From NCBI GenBank assembly GCA_027382625.1, contig JAJKFJ010020763.1, forward strand, positions 1 to 29,718: a stretch of DNA of 29,718 nucleotides. Direction: 5' to 3'. Made by a program: the position numbers and the translations under genes. Position 1 is the first letter of the stretch. Each line of letters opens with the position of its first letter. Under the pieces are notes generated by a model. That model worked only from the letters and a program-made list of their open reading frames with translations, was not told where the DNA came from and ran no database searches. Shown one piece after another: positions 29,397-29,718 of this stretch. The DNA comes from Tetmemena sp. SeJ-2015. Taxonomy: Eukaryota > Ciliophora > Spirotrichea > Sporadotrichida > Oxytrichidae.

Positions 29397-29718
29397 TTTA
29401 TTAATACTTATAATCATGCTAGTCAAACGCGAAATTACTCAAAAATAACTACATGATCCATCCTATCTCAGTTTCATTTTTACTCTCAGGTATGGATGTA
29501 GTCACCCTTATCAGTAGGAAAGCCAGTTCTCAGCATAAACTCCATCGCAAAAATGCTGAGAGTGCCAGCGCGCACTATACTCTTGCATTTTAAAGTTGCT
29601 TTGCAGATGAGAAAGTTAGGAGTTGCAGCTGTTCCTCATCGCACTTCTAAGTTTCAAGATGTGCACATCAATTATTTGATTGATCCTCAAACTCTTCTCC
29701 ACTAAGCGCACTTCAGTT
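29397..29718. other. Window end, GC-richer, with hairpin repeat R7
   Basis: Holds R7 copy 2. A plus-strand frame from ATG near 29494 is open for about 67 codons (SSQHKLHRKNAESASAHYTL) to TGA. The other R7 copy keeps VVTL at the start of the same frame but drifts after a one-base gap. Coding or RNA role unresolved. Nothing else is seen. Confidence 0.3.
29481..29577 (+). repeat. R7 hairpin repeat, copy 2
   Basis: Contains CTCAGCAT (29529-29536) and ATGCTGAG (29553-29560), a perfect 8-bp stem around AAACTCCATCGCAAAA. Relative to copy 1, one base pair has changed on both sides (G-C to A-T) and another is a mismatch in copy 1. It is preceded by GTAGTCACCCTTATCAGTAG, shared with copy 1. Confidence 0.6.

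Noticed and set aside
1..29718. tRNA or rRNA genes
   Set aside because: No GGTTCGANTCC-type B box with a cloverleaf, and no conserved rRNA word, could be found by eye on either strand.
1..29718. Ciliate telomere repeats or chromosome ends
   Set aside because: No run of GGGGTT, GGGTTT, GGGGTTTT or their complements; the G-runs present are transposon tips with target duplications.
1..29718. CRISPR array or bacterial operon
   Set aside because: Repeats are dispersed, 95-810 bp long and TA- or 8-bp-bounded; no spacers, ribosome binding sites or operon spacing.
1..29718. TGA as a sense codon (Trp or Cys), as in some other ciliates
   Set aside because: Trp and Cys in the longest frames use TGG and TGT/TGC, and TGA is absent from frames of 225-269 codons; TGAs appear where copies are frameshifted.

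Overview
This window reads as germline (micronuclear-type) DNA of a ciliate. It is about three-quarters A+T and almost gene-free in the standard code. It becomes partly readable if TAA and TAG mean glutamine and only TGA stops. The best single proof is a broken ubiquitin-like gene on the minus strand near 16.2 kb. There the universally conserved Gln41 of ubiquitin is written TAG, inside an otherwise near-perfect match to ubiquitin residues 33-48. Two diverged copies of one small gene (5.2-5.5 kb and 21.1-22.1 kb) differ mainly by synonymous or conservative changes and both keep the same in-frame TAA.

The second signature is a large load of TA-bounded insertions whose ends fit TAYAGYNR, the consensus for internal eliminated sequences (IESs) in Paramecium. 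One family, called R1 here, is about 410 bp long and occurs about nine times, with ends TATAGCTG and TATAGTAG. A second kind ends in TATAGG: 6923-7486, 19293-19957, 21330-21986 and a right end near 427. The copy at 21330-21986 interrupts a gene whose paralogue at 5.4 kb lacks it. Removing it at TA rejoins the reading frame exactly. A third class is non-autonomous DNA transposons with G-run termini and 8-bp target-site duplications (3752-4564 and 28780-29388, plus an end near 770).

Layout: 1-800 holds remnants of mobile elements. 2997-5466 (minus) is a decayed gene split by a G-run transposon. 6923-7486 is an IES. 8064-8393 (minus) is a repeated coding fragment. 8907-9818 is an inverted pair of R1 elements. 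10277-10952 (minus) is a 225-codon frame of unknown function. 11708-12558 is two tandem R1 elements. 12570-13440 and 13790-14330 are GC-richer blocks of unclear role. About 16090-16340 is the ubiquitin-like pseudogene. 17390-22084 (minus) appears to be a paralogue of the 3-5.5 kb gene, cut by four insertions (R1-G, IES-C, R1-D, IES-D). 22970-24845 holds two more R1 copies. 25970-26270 repeats the 8-kb fragment. 27180-28771 is a GC-richer, probably coding block with a BRCT-like end. A G-run transposon and a short hairpin repeat close the window.

How the parts work together is inferred: the coding pieces would be rejoined in the somatic nucleus only after precise removal of the TA-bounded elements. 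Many coding pieces also carry frameshifts, so much of this DNA is probably germline-limited or decayed. By-eye reading of AT-rich frames is weak evidence, because TGA is rare here. Calls are therefore graded by conservation between copies, by family motifs, and by frame restoration.
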